A DNA stretch of 64,000 nt from Litorimonas haliclonae (GTDB lineage Bacteria > Pseudomonadota > Alphaproteobacteria > Caulobacterales > Maricaulaceae): positions 682,001 to 746,000 of the forward strand of contig NZ_CBCSCO010000001.1 of NCBI RefSeq assembly GCF_965138505.1, written 5' to 3'. The notes below the pieces were generated by a model that was not told the origin of the DNA, did not search any database, and saw only the letters and a list, made by a program, of their open reading frames with translations. The translations under genes were made by a program, and so were the position numbers. Below are positions 43,565 to 52,376 of the stretch, piece by piece (position 1 is the stretch's first letter; each line of letters opens with the position of its first letter).

Positions 43565-44029
43565 TTACTTTAAAATCTCAGGCCATCTTGAGTTGGCTTT
43601 GCTGATAAAGTCATTTTTATCGGCGAGCCAGCGATCACGAATGCGTTCACTAAAATTCAGATAGAGTTTGCCGTCCTCGACATACCAATGTTTTGGAGAG
43701 CCTTTGGCCAGTTTGCCTTTTGCCACAGCCCATGCGCAATAGCCGCCAAATTGCGGTTCAAATGCGCTCGGATTAGCTAAAAACAGATCGCGATTGGCTT
43801 CGGTCTGGAAATACCATTTTGCGCTTTTATAAAAAGTGGAGAACTCTCTTTCTCCTCTCTGAGGATTGCCAGAGTAAAAGCTGACAGCGTCATACCCCCC
43901 AATGGCGGCATTATTCCGCCATGAAGTATAGATCACATCATGCCCGGCATAGGCGCTTAGCGGCGTGAGCGTAGAAAAGCCGAGAATTGCGGCTGTCGTA
44001 ATGAAAATAATTGATTTCATGACCTTCAT
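43565..44029 (-). CDS. Exported YHS-domain protein
   Basis: A 154-residue exported protein with a signal peptide (SIIFITTAAILGFSTLTPLSAYA). The mature part is a single YHS domain: GGYDAVSFYS, WYFQTEANRDLFLANP and GGYCAWAVAKG, followed by DGKLYLNFS. YHS domains are often found in metal-handling proteins, but the metal and partner are not evident here. It is convergent with nudC, with only 9 nt between the stops. Confidence 0.85.
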   Translation of the reverse strand: MKVMKSIIFITTAAILGFSTLTPLSAYAGHDVIYTSWRNNAAIGGYDAVSFYSGNPQRGEREFSTFYKSAKWYFQTEANRDLFLANPSAFEPQFGGYCAWAVAKGKLAKGSPKHWYVEDGKLYLNFSERIRDRWLADKNDFISKANSRWPEILK

Positions 44030-44083
44030 ATAAGACGTCCTCTGTCGCGGGAAAAGCCATACGCGCTCAATTTGATGTGTTCG

Positions 44084-44923
44084 CTATCCCAAATTTCGGC
44101 TGGAATCGGCCGGATAGGTCCCAAGGATCGTCAAATTTTCCGAGAAAAAGGCGAGCTCTTCCAGCGCGTGACGCATTGCCGGGCTATCCGGATGTCCCTC
44201 TACATCGGCGTAAAATTGCGCTGCTTGGAACGACCCTCCGACCATATAGCTTTCAAGTTTCGTCATATTGATACCGTTCGTCGCAAACCCGCCCAGCGCC
44301 TTATAAAGGGCAGAAGCGACACTTCGGACTTTAAACACAAAACTGGTAACAACAGGGCCGTCTGTCTGGATCGGCATAACCGGATTTGGCGATAAGATAA
44401 GAAACCGGGTCGTATTATGAGACTCATCTTCAATATTCTCGGCTAGGATGTCCAGATCATAGGTTTCCGCGGAAAGCTTGGACGCAACCGCTGCAACCGA
44501 TTTGTCCCCTTCTTCGGCAACTTTGCGCGCCGCGCCGGCCGTATCCACATCCGCAACAGAGCGTATATTCCACTCGAGCAGTTTTTTTCTGACTTGTCCC
44601 AACGCCATAGGATGCGAGCGGGCCGTCTTAATGTCTTCTTTTTTTGCCCCCTTGACGCCCAGAAGCTGATGGTGAACCGCCAGATATCGTTCTCCGACAA
44701 TATGCAGCCCGCCCTGCGGCAAAAGGTGATAAATATCCGACACACGCCCCGCGACAGTGTTCTCGACAGGAATCATGGCGAGTTGCGCTTCCCCGTCCCG
44801 AACGCGCGCAAACGCACTCGCAAAACTTGCACAAGGCATCGGAGTGTGGTTCGGGAAAAAAGCCTGACAGGCCAGATGGGAATAGGCCCCGGATTCCCCC
44901 TGATAAACAATCACATCGCTCAT
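44084..44923 (-). CDS. pheA: Prephenate dehydratase
   Basis: The last step to phenylpyruvate in phenylalanine synthesis. The 279-residue monofunctional enzyme begins with YQGESGAYSHLACQAFF. The catalytic Thr region is ENTVAGRVSD, the substrate-binding loop is NTTRFLIL (about 167-174), and a C-terminal ACT domain (from about 188) with GINMTKLESYMVGG binds phenylalanine for feedback control. No fused chorismate mutase domain is present. The downstream YHS gene is on the same strand. Confidence 0.95.
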   Translation of the reverse strand: MSDVIVYQGESGAYSHLACQAFFPNHTPMPCASFASAFARVRDGEAQLAMIPVENTVAGRVSDIYHLLPQGGLHIVGERYLAVHHQLLGVKGAKKEDIKTARSHPMALGQVRKKLLEWNIRSVADVDTAGAARKVAEEGDKSVAAVASKLSAETYDLDILAENIEDESHNTTRFLILSPNPVMPIQTDGPVVTSFVFKVRSVASALYKALGGFATNGINMTKLESYMVGGSFQAAQFYADVEGHPDSPAMRHALEELAFFSENLTILGTYPADSSRNLG

Positions 44924-45098
44924 ATTGGTCTCAATCCTGAAATAAACGTCTCAAACAGGGCTTAAACCCTTTGCGACTGTGTGCCGCAAGTGGTTTTCCA
45001 TTTGCTTTCGCGTGATATGTTTATATTAAGACCACGAAACAAAACGGGACGGGCACTGCTCGGCCGTCTAAGAATAAGATTACGAAGGAAATCGTCCC

Positions 45099-45884
45099 AT
45101 GGATGAGCTTGGTTTCAACAAAATCGCCGGCGCCATTTTGGCAACCGCTTTGGGTGTCATGGTTCTACGTGAAGTGCCGCACTTCCTTATGCACACAGAC
45201 GCCCCTGAAGTTCCGGTTTATTCCGTTGGCGCCATTGATTTAGGATCAGGCGAAGAAGAAGTCTTGGACCTGCCCTTCCCTCAGCAAAGCTGGGTAGATG
45301 CCATGGACGCCGATGAAGGCGCCAAGGTCTTTAAAAAATGCCAGTCTTGCCATAATGTCGAAGCCGGCGGGCCCAACGGCACAGGGCCGAACCTTTACGG
45401 CGTTGTCGGAGGCCCAACAGCGCATAAATCTGACTTCAGCTATTCCTCCGCCATGGCCTCCGCCGGTTATGACTGGACGTATGAGCAATTGGACGGATTT
45501 CTGACGAGACCTGCGGCTCACCTAAGCGGCACCAACATGGCTTTTATCGGCCTTAAAAATGAAGAAGACCGCGCAGCTGTGATTGAATATTTGCGCGTTA
45601 ATGCGGCCAGCCCGGTTGATAGACCTGAACCCAAAGCCGCTCCTGAACCAGAAGAGCCAACCGAAATGGTTGAAGGCGAAGAAGTACCCGTTGTTGATGA
45701 GGACGGAGACGTCGTGGAGGCCAGCACTGAAAACCCAGTTGCCGACCCAACCGACTCCGAAAATGAGGGTGAAGATACCACGTCGACGACAGAAGAAGCA
45801 GCTGGGGATGAAACAGCTGAAACTGAATCCGATTCTTCAGATAATTCTGCGGCTAACGGAAATGATGAAACTGAGCCTCAATAA
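45099..45884 (+). CDS. Membrane-anchored cytochrome c with acidic tail
   Basis: A class I c-type cytochrome resembling the CycM/c552 group that passes electrons to terminal oxidases. A single N-terminal helix anchors it (residues 8-26). The heme attaches at CQSCH (81-85), with M147 in SGTNMAF as the sixth ligand, and the fold ends near residue 170. Unlike usual CycM proteins it has about 90 extra C-terminal residues rich in Glu, Asp, Thr and Pro, probably disordered and negatively charged in the periplasm. It is divergent from prephenate dehydratase, a common alphaproteobacterial arrangement. Confidence 0.92.
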   Translation: MDELGFNKIAGAILATALGVMVLREVPHFLMHTDAPEVPVYSVGAIDLGSGEEEVLDLPFPQQSWVDAMDADEGAKVFKKCQSCHNVEAGGPNGTGPNLYGVVGGPTAHKSDFSYSSAMASAGYDWTYEQLDGFLTRPAAHLSGTNMAFIGLKNEEDRAAVIEYLRVNAASPVDRPEPKAAPEPEEPTEMVEGEEVPVVDEDGDVVEASTENPVADPTDSENEGEDTTSTTEEAAGDETAETESDSSDNSAANGNDETEPQ

Positions 45885-45909
45885 GCTACACTCGGCGCTT
45901 CTGAGGTAA

Positions 45910-46725
45910 TTAGAAGCGCTTAATCGAGCGAGGCGTTCCGATTCGGTTGACCGCTTGGTCATAAGGCTCTTTTGCCGTGATCATGTGAAAGGCGTTAGCG
46001 TGAAGCAATGTCTCTTCATCTGACATAATTCCAATATGCCCCGGCCAGAAAATAAGATCGCCGCGCCGCAGCTCATCCGTTTCGCCTGTGGTCTTAAGCC
46101 GTTCCCCTAAATCCTGCTCCTGCATATCGGCATCCCTAGGCGCGTCCCGGCCGACAGCACACAGAGCCATTTGCAAAAGTCCTGAGCAATCCAGCCCCTT
46201 GTCACCGGTCCCGCCCCAAACATAAGGCGCGCCCAGATACATTTCGGCAAAATCGACGTAATCTTGTCCAGAAGGTAAATTTGATAAGGCCTTCAAATGG
46301 CGGGAGTGGATAAAGGCCCCGACGCCGACTTCAATGAAATCGCCCTCCTCCTTGCCGCCTTGGACTTGCGCATTAAGAGGCAGAAACTGTGTAATATGAG
46401 ATTTTATATCCGGATTGTTAAAGACGGGAGCGCGTAGCGCAGACACGCTATGGCTTGGTTCGAAGGGATCACCCGATATGGATTTTTTCGGGATGTATCC
46501 GACATAGCCCGGACGCTCACTCCCCGCGATTAACGGGATAGCCTGACCAAAAACCCAACCACGGCCTTCGCCGTAAATATTAAACCTCTGTCCGTGAAGG
46601 AGTTCGGTCTGCAACCCTTTACGCCATCCCCGATTATCCCGCAAAGGCGCAGAAGAGCTAATGATATGAGCGGTAGAGAGAAGCGGCGCCTGCGCTTCCG
46701 GTAAGCTGATACGAGAGTCAGCCAT
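45910..46725 (-). CDS. NlpC/P60 peptidase with SH3 domains
   Basis: A 271-residue cell-wall hydrolase-type protein without an obvious signal peptide. The N-terminal part contains SH3-like segments (GWRKGLQTELLHGQRFNIYGEG and following). The C-terminal NlpC/P60 domain has the catalytic Cys in GLDCSGLLQ (about 178), the His in WPGHIGIM and a third His in LLHANAF. It likely cleaves D-Glu-dipeptide bonds of peptidoglycan. It lies 3 nt after the MarR gene and upstream of no other gene in the operon. A perfect CtrA box precedes the MarR-NlpC pair. Confidence 0.9.
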   Translation of the reverse strand: MADSRISLPEAQAPLLSTAHIISSSAPLRDNRGWRKGLQTELLHGQRFNIYGEGRGWVFGQAIPLIAGSERPGYVGYIPKKSISGDPFEPSHSVSALRAPVFNNPDIKSHITQFLPLNAQVQGGKEEGDFIEVGVGAFIHSRHLKALSNLPSGQDYVDFAEMYLGAPYVWGGTGDKGLDCSGLLQMALCAVGRDAPRDADMQEQDLGERLKTTGETDELRRGDLIFWPGHIGIMSDEETLLHANAFHMITAKEPYDQAVNRIGTPRSIKRF

Positions 46726-46728
46726 GGG

Positions 46729-47187
46729 TTAAGACGTGAATTCCGTCTGGATTACCCGCGCAAAGTTACGCAGGTAATGTATCCCGCCCGAAGTTCGGCA
46801 CATAACTACAGATCGTTTATCCCGGTGATCCGGGGCGCGTTCGACATATCCGTGATGCGTGAGCCGGTCTATAGCCCGAGAAATAACCGCTTTGGTGACT
46901 TGTAAATGCTGAGCGAGCGAACGAACCGTATGAGGCCCTTCTGATAGATATATCGTCATAAGAACGGCCATTTGCCGCGTCGATAAGTCCGGCTCGCTGG
47001 CGCGCACAGATTCGACTGTCACGCGGTGCCAAAGATCCAGCCCTTCAGACAGGTTTATTTTGGGTCTCGAAAGGGCTGTGGGCGCTTTATTATAAGGGCG
47101 TGAGGTCTGAGTATGCGGAGTTTGCGGACGCGGTGCGTTCGGAACCGGCGCCAAAAAAACCACCGTATTGTCCGCACCATCTGCCAT
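46729..47187 (-). CDS. MarR-family transcriptional regulator
   Basis: A 152-residue winged-helix regulator. After a Pro/Thr-rich tail (residues 1-45), the core includes STRQMAVLMTIYL, the recognition helix VTKAVISRAIDRLTHHGYVER and the wing DHRDKRSVVM. The ATG at 47187 follows a GGGACAGGG stretch and is preferred over the frame start at 47250. It is co-directional with the NlpC/P60 gene, a pairing seen with M17 aminopeptidase in relatives. The target is unknown. Confidence 0.88.
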   Translation of the reverse strand: MADGADNTVVFLAPVPNAPRPQTPHTQTSRPYNKAPTALSRPKINLSEGLDLWHRVTVESVRASEPDLSTRQMAVLMTIYLSEGPHTVRSLAQHLQVTKAVISRAIDRLTHHGYVERAPDHRDKRSVVMCRTSGGIHYLRNFARVIQTEFTS

Positions 47188-47311
47188 ATATGCCCTGTCC
47201 CTGATTTGTATTCGAATCAAGGAATCGCATAAGCGGGATTCTTTGGTCAAGGCACAAAGAAGGGACGAGTCCCCACTTTGGGCTAAGGCCTTAAAAGGAC
47301 TCTATATTTTT

Positions 47312-47327
47312 TTAAGACTTTATTAAC
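47312..47327 (+). promoter_or_regulatory. Perfect CtrA box (TTAA-N7-TTAAC)
   Basis: TTAA at 47312-47315, seven bases, TTAAC at 47323-47327, the full consensus. The last base touches the stop codon of the M17 aminopeptidase gene, and the box lies about 125 nt upstream of the MarR start. The nearby TATATTTT could be part of the controlled promoter. Binding is predicted from the motif. Confidence 0.6.
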
Positions 47328-48763
47328 TATTTGGAGAGGTCAGAGTTTAACCCGCCCGCTTTGAGCCAAAAATACAGGGCCCGCACGCCATACATGTCTC
47401 CGCCCTTAGGGTGACCAGCCCGGGCACTCGGGTTCCAGCCATAAGTATCGAAGTGCATCCACGGGCGGTTTTTGACAAAGCGCTGCAAGAATAAAGCGGC
47501 CGTGATGCAGCCCGCAAAACTACCGCCGGAGTTTTTCATATCGGCTATCGGGGAGCTGAGCAGAGAATAATAAGGCTTCCAAAGCGGCAATCGCCAAATC
47601 GGATCAACCTGCTTTTCGCCTTGCGCCAAAACATCCGCCACAGGCTTTTCGCGGTTAGAGAAATACGGCGGGACTTGAGGCCCCATGGCGACCCGCGCCG
47701 CGCCCGTCAACGTGGCAAAGTCGATGATCAGGGCGGGTTCGCTTTCTGCCGCTTTCGTCAAGCTGTCGCCCAAAACCAAGCGGCCTTCAGCGTCCGTATT
47801 ATCAATCTCAACCGTCAGCCCTTCGCGAGAGCGGAGGATATCGCCCGGGCGATAAGCGCCGGCGGACACCGCATTTTCAGCCACCGCGACCAAGCAGTGC
47901 AGCCGGATTGGTAAATTATTTTCCATAATGAGTTTGGACAAGGCCAGAACATGAGCCGCTCCGCCCATATCCTTTTTCATCAAGCGCGCACTGGACGCGC
48001 CTTTAATATTCACCCCGCCGGTATCGAAGGTGATCCCCTTCCCGACCAAGGCGAGCCTTGGGTGGGACGGGTCCCCCCATTCAAATTCTACTAAACGGGG
48101 TTCTTCATGCGCGGCGCGGCCGACTGCGTGTATCATCGGTAGGTTTTGTGCAAGCAGGTCTTCTCCAACAGTCTCCGTCACGACCGCGCCGTATTGCTTT
48201 GCCAAATCAACGGCGGCTTTGTGCAGAGCGACAGGCCCCATATCACTTGCCGGCGTATTTATAAGGTCGCGGCAAAGCGCCGTCGCGTCAGCCAGAGATT
48301 GTGTTTCGGTTAAAGGGCTATCTTCTTCCAGAACCAGTGTCGGAAAGTGAGTTTCATCCTTTAGATAGGTCTCGAACTTATAAGCACCCAGGCCCCACCC
48401 TGTTTCGGCCAAATTGCGATTCCAGTCTTTCGGGATGGAGACGAGTTTATAAAACCCATTCGGCAAAGTAGAAGAGAGACCGCCGACGCGTATGGGTCCA
48501 AGGTCATCATCTTCAACCAGGCCCAAACCATAGAGGACAAGGGCGACTTCGCCGTCACTATTCGGCACGCGAACTCTTTGCCCGGCTTCCGCTGCAAAGC
48601 CTCTCGCCGTTGCATAATTTTGCCCTACACTCTCAAGCCCCTCTTTGACTTTCTCCCAGTCGTCAGGACGTACGCAATAGATAGGAATTATGGACGCAGC
48701 CTCCTTATCACTGAGCTCTGAAGCTTTTACAAAAATTGGGGTCTCTGTTTGGGGGTCGGACAT
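47327..48763 (-). CDS. M17-family leucyl aminopeptidase
   Basis: A cytosolic two-metal aminopeptidase of 478 residues that removes N-terminal amino acids. The metal-binding and catalytic residues are visible in VGKGITFDTGGVNIKG (Lys/Asp), MKKDMGGAAHVL and the signature NTDAEGRLVLGDSL with the catalytic Arg. It is a little shorter than PepA of enterics. It precedes MarR and NlpC/P60 on the same strand, a conserved trio. The 204-nt gap before tadD separates it from the pilus locus. Confidence 0.95.
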   Translation of the reverse strand: MSDPQTETPIFVKASELSDKEAASIIPIYCVRPDDWEKVKEGLESVGQNYATARGFAAEAGQRVRVPNSDGEVALVLYGLGLVEDDDLGPIRVGGLSSTLPNGFYKLVSIPKDWNRNLAETGWGLGAYKFETYLKDETHFPTLVLEEDSPLTETQSLADATALCRDLINTPASDMGPVALHKAAVDLAKQYGAVVTETVGEDLLAQNLPMIHAVGRAAHEEPRLVEFEWGDPSHPRLALVGKGITFDTGGVNIKGASSARLMKKDMGGAAHVLALSKLIMENNLPIRLHCLVAVAENAVSAGAYRPGDILRSREGLTVEIDNTDAEGRLVLGDSLTKAAESEPALIIDFATLTGAARVAMGPQVPPYFSNREKPVADVLAQGEKQVDPIWRLPLWKPYYSLLSSPIADMKNSGGSFAGCITAALFLQRFVKNRPWMHFDTYGWNPSARAGHPKGGDMYGVRALYFWLKAGGLNSDLSK

Positions 48764-48839
48764 TGCTTTTCTCTTCTTTCTGCGTGTCGGTCTATCTATC
48801 GCAAACCAATCAAATTTCCACAGTGATCATAGTAGGAGA

Positions 48840-48855
48840 CTAACGAAGCGTTAAC
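48840..48855. promoter_or_regulatory. Near-consensus CtrA box (CTAA-N7-TTAAC) before tadD
   Basis: CTAA at 48840-48843, seven bases, TTAAC at 48851-48855, one mismatch from consensus. A further TTAAC half-site lies at 48873-48877. Both are in the 204-nt region between the M17 peptidase gene and tadD, so either gene could be controlled. Confidence 0.45.
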
Positions 48856-48967
48856 CGTCTCTGTTTACGTTTGTTAACGCAATTATAGGCAGGTGCAAGC
48901 CGAGTCGCGAGACCGGAACGCATAACGCAGGACGCGAACGCCCTATAGGCAGGAGGCTAAACGGATT

Positions 48968-50329
48968 ATGGCATTTCAGAAATTACGTTTATTACTGGGA
49001 ACAGGGTTACTTTCCATCTGCGTTACAGGAGGTCTCATCGGCTGCGCCGCTGCGCCGCAATACACAGACACAGAGCGCGAACTTTCCAACACAATGGGGA
49101 AGGACAGTTTTCAACCTGCTAATCGCGCCTTGCGCGACGGAATTGAAACTCAGGATAAATTGGCGCAAGCGGCCTTCTGGATGCGTGAATATGATCTCAA
49201 CCCGGGAGACTTAGAGGCCGCCATCAAACTATCGGCGGCTATTCGGAAAATTGGCAATCCTCAGCGCGCTGTCGAAATCACCCAAACCACACGTGCTCTT
49301 TATCCACGCGACCCCTATTTGGCAGCCGAATATGCAGCCTCTCTAATTGCGTCTGAACGTTCTGTTGACGCTATGCAGCCACTTGATGAGGCCTTGGCTT
49401 ACGCACCCGCTTATGGCCGCCTATGGTCTTTAAAAGGCGCGGCCTTGGACCAGCAGGAAAACTATGATCTCGCCCGCAAATATTATGCTCGCGCCCTGGA
49501 AATAACGCCGAACGACCCTAGCGTTATGTCCAATTTGGGTCTGTCATATGCTCTATCAGGTGACCCGGTTACGGCGGAGAGCTGGTTGCGCCGCGCGGTA
49601 GCTGTTCCGGGGGCGTCTCAGAGCGCAAGACAAAACCTAGCATTGGTTTTACAAATTCAAGGCAAGAACGAAGAAGCAGAACAAATGGCTCGTCTGGCGC
49701 AGAGCCAATATTCGGCGAAACTGCCCGATTTAAACGCTCAGCCGGCCCAGAAACTTCGTTCCGCCAGCCCAGTCGCGCCTTCCGGGCAAAATACTTATCA
49801 AAGCAGCGGGTTCACCTCTCCCCCGCCGAAAGTAACGGTTCAGAACTCTCCTTCCGTGAATGCCCCAGCCGTCCAATCTTCAGGGCAGACCGCCACGAGG
49901 TCCTATTCTTCAATTCAATCCGCATCGCCAAATTCCGCAGCGCCCCAGACACGTTCGGCCAGCGATGCAGCGCGCCTCGCCGCCCAGCAATCAGGGCAAC
50001 GCCCTCAACGCGATGTGATTACACCTCAGCAACAACAAGCCCAGAAAGATATTCTAGAGAGGCTCGCGGGAAATGTCGGGGCGAAACCGGCTAATCCAGC
50101 TCTGCGCCAACCCCAGCCATCACCTCAAGGTAAGACCGAAAAACAAGTAGAGAAATCTACGCCTTATTATCCGGGCCGCGTAGATCCAAGACAGGCTCCG
50201 GCTCAATCTCAACAGCGCGCGCCATATCAGGGGCAGCCCTCTCAAGCTTATAACTCACAGCAATCCGGGGGCCAACCTTACCCCCCTCAACCCCAAGAGC
50301 GGCGCGGCGCCTCTCGCGACAGGCGATAA
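48968..50329 (+). CDS. tadD: TadD-like TPR lipoprotein
   Basis: A 453-residue lipoprotein of the Tad pilus system. The lipobox is IGC after a membrane-spanning leader (GTGLLSICVTGGLIGC). Residues about 60-235 form tetratricopeptide repeats (ALAYAPAYGRLWSLKGAALD, ALEITPNDPSVMSNLGLSYA). The C-terminal 210 residues are Gln/Ser/Pro/Ala-rich and likely disordered. TadD is thought to help place the secretin in the outer membrane. It is convergent with the rest of the Tad operon and separated by a shared terminator. Confidence 0.88.
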   Translation: MAFQKLRLLLGTGLLSICVTGGLIGCAAAPQYTDTERELSNTMGKDSFQPANRALRDGIETQDKLAQAAFWMREYDLNPGDLEAAIKLSAAIRKIGNPQRAVEITQTTRALYPRDPYLAAEYAASLIASERSVDAMQPLDEALAYAPAYGRLWSLKGAALDQQENYDLARKYYARALEITPNDPSVMSNLGLSYALSGDPVTAESWLRRAVAVPGASQSARQNLALVLQIQGKNEEAEQMARLAQSQYSAKLPDLNAQPAQKLRSASPVAPSGQNTYQSSGFTSPPPKVTVQNSPSVNAPAVQSSGQTATRSYSSIQSASPNSAAPQTRSASDAARLAAQQSGQRPQRDVITPQQQQAQKDILERLAGNVGAKPANPALRQPQPSPQGKTEKQVEKSTPYYPGRVDPRQAPAQSQQRAPYQGQPSQAYNSQQSGGQPYPPQPQERRGASRDRR

Positions 50330-50358
50330 ATTCATTCCGTCTTTGACCTATTAAAACC

Positions 50359-50390
50359 AGAAAGGCCGCTGAGTTTTCAGCGGCCTTTCT
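50359..50390. terminator. Bidirectional terminator between tadD and tadC
   Basis: A perfect 14-bp stem: AGAAAGGCCGCTGA (50359-50372) and TCAGCGGCCTTTCT (50377-50390), with a 4-nt loop. Both strands carry T-rich 3' flanks, so it can stop the convergent transcripts from tadD and the minus-strand Tad operon. Confidence 0.92.
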
Positions 50391-50412
50391 AATTATTGTG
50401 TCTCTGATCATT

Positions 50413-51378
50413 CTAACCGAGAGCGGCTCCGAGGCGCATGGCGGCCGGCGTAAGGATAACAATAAACAGAACCGGTAGGAAAAACAGGATCATCGGCACA
50501 GTCAATTTCGCCGGGAGGGACGCCGCCTTTTTCTCAGCCTGCATGACCCGCATCTGGCGGTTCTCATTCGCCATGGTACGCAGGGTATCTCCCAATGGCG
50601 TACCATAACGTTCAGCCTGAATAAGGGCGGTGGCAACGGCCCGGATGCCGGGATGGTTATTACGGCGCGCCAGATTTTCATAGGCCACGCGGCGACTGCT
50701 TAGGTAAGAGAGCTCTGCCGTGGTTAGCGAAAATTCCTCGGCAAGCTCAACTGAACTTTCTGCCATTTCATCCGCTACTCGGCCAAAAGCCAATTCGACC
50801 GACATGCCGGATTCAACACAAATGAGAAGCAAGTCCAATGCGTCCGGAAAGACAGGGACAATATTGGCCAGACGTTTGCTCGCTGCGTTCTTGACGTAAA
50901 TGGCCGGCAGGTAAAATCCGAATAGGGTCAGACAAATCGTCACGAAAAGATTCTGCATGAGCGTCCATTCGCGGACATTCAGACCAACAAAAAAGACCAA
51001 CCCCAATAAAAGCAAAACAACCGGCGCAATGAGACGGAACAGATAAAATGTATAAATTGGTTTTTGACCGCGCATCCCGGCCTGAGATAATTTGTCCTTT
51101 AGGTCTGAGGCTTCGAGAAGTTTTTCCAGTGAAAAACGATCTACCAGGTTCTTAACGGCGCCTTTATTTTCAGTCCGCAATCCTTTTTGAGCTGAATTCA
51201 AATCCGCCATGCGGTTCTGCTTCAAGCTCTCTCGGGCACTTGCGACCGAATCCATACGTTTCTTGAGGCTATCCCCTTCGAAAATAGGCGCAAAAATAAC
51301 GTAAAGTGTCGCCACAGTTAGAAGCGAGATAATTAAAAAGCCAAAATTCTGAAGAAGAGAAAGGGATTCAGCTGTCAC
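50413..51378 (-). CDS. tadC: Tad pilus platform protein TadC
   Basis: A 321-residue inner-membrane protein of the type II secretion F family. Three to four membrane helices (about 13-30, 112-130, 135-155 and 297-316) flank cytoplasmic helices containing the family phrase FPDALDLLLICVESGMSVELAF. It likely forms, with TadB, the rotor platform on which CpaF acts. It is the last gene of the minus-strand Tad operon. Confidence 0.93.
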   Translation of the reverse strand: MTAESLSLLQNFGFLIISLLTVATLYVIFAPIFEGDSLKKRMDSVASARESLKQNRMADLNSAQKGLRTENKGAVKNLVDRFSLEKLLEASDLKDKLSQAGMRGQKPIYTFYLFRLIAPVVLLLLGLVFFVGLNVREWTLMQNLFVTICLTLFGFYLPAIYVKNAASKRLANIVPVFPDALDLLLICVESGMSVELAFGRVADEMAESSVELAEEFSLTTAELSYLSSRRVAYENLARRNNHPGIRAVATALIQAERYGTPLGDTLRTMANENRQMRVMQAEKKAASLPAKLTVPMILFFLPVLFIVILTPAAMRLGAALG

Positions 51379-51390
51379 GTCTATCTCCCC

Positions 51391-52374
51391 TTAGAATTTG
51401 AAGTTAATCATTTTGCGCATCATGAAGGTCCCCATGAACATCATACCTGCACCGATCATCATATTTCTTTGACCCGTAGGCGTGAAATATAATTCGTTCA
51501 TGTAGTCCGGGGACATTATTGTGACCAAGAGCATGACGACGATGGGCAAGGCCGCAATAATAATTGCGCTCATTTTGGCTTCCGCAGACAAAGCCTTAAT
51601 TTTTTCACGAAGTATTTTTCGTCCCCGCAAAACAGCGGACAAATTCGCGAGACTTTCCCCTAAATTACCACCTGTCGATTTCTGAATATTTAAAACAGTC
51701 GAAAAGAAATTTACTTCTGAAATTGGCATACGTTCGTAAAGTTGATCCAGACAGACTTCGATAGGAATTCCGACGCTTTCTCCCTCAACAACGCGGCGAA
51801 ATTCCGAGCCAAGCGGATTGGGACTTTCATGGGCAATGATTTTCAGACAGTCATTTAGTGGTAAGCCAGTCCGGACACCTCGAACAATAATATCCATTGC
51901 ATCAGCGAAATGAGCGGTAAATTTTTTCTGCCGTCTGGCGATCGCACTATTGAGAACAAATCTCGGCACACCAAATCCAATGACAAAGGCGAGACCTAGA
52001 CACAGAAAGGGATTCAGTCCCATTAAGAAGGCGGGAGCCCCGGCGAAAACGGCGAGGACAGCAGAAATAATTAAAAACTTCTGGGGACTCGTCGACCAAT
52101 CGGCCTGAATCAATTTCATTTCCAGTGACTTCGCTTTTTTCTTTTTCTTTTTCTGTCTTTCTTCAATTTTTGACAGAGTTTCTTCAATTTGCTTCCGGCG
52201 CGCCCCCTGATCTTCGACCTTTAGCTTGCCAAGAAAGCTCTCTTTTTGATTTTTCTGTCCAGAGATAACTCTCAAGCGTTCTGATTTTTTTCCGCCGCCG
52301 TCGCCTATGAGAATATATCCGGCCACAAGTACGAAGCCGACCGCAATTATTCCGATAAGCGTAGCCTGATCCAC
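51391..52374 (-). CDS. tadB: Tad pilus platform protein TadB
   Basis: A 327-residue membrane protein of the type II secretion F family. A single N-terminal helix, a Lys/Gln/Glu-rich coiled coil (about 60-85), helices near 105-140, and a cytoplasmic four-helix domain with FADAMDIIVRGVRTGLPLNDC are followed by two C-terminal helices (about 265-325). It pairs with TadC and lies 2 nt after cpaF and 12 nt before tadC. Confidence 0.94.
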   Translation of the reverse strand: MDQATLIGIIAVGFVLVAGYILIGDGGGKKSERLRVISGQKNQKESFLGKLKVEDQGARRKQIEETLSKIEERQKKKKKKAKSLEMKLIQADWSTSPQKFLIISAVLAVFAGAPAFLMGLNPFLCLGLAFVIGFGVPRFVLNSAIARRQKKFTAHFADAMDIIVRGVRTGLPLNDCLKIIAHESPNPLGSEFRRVVEGESVGIPIEVCLDQLYERMPISEVNFFSTVLNIQKSTGGNLGESLANLSAVLRGRKILREKIKALSAEAKMSAIIIAALPIVVMLLVTIMSPDYMNELYFTPTGQRNMMIGAGMMFMGTFMMRKMINFKF

Positions 52375-52376
52375 GA

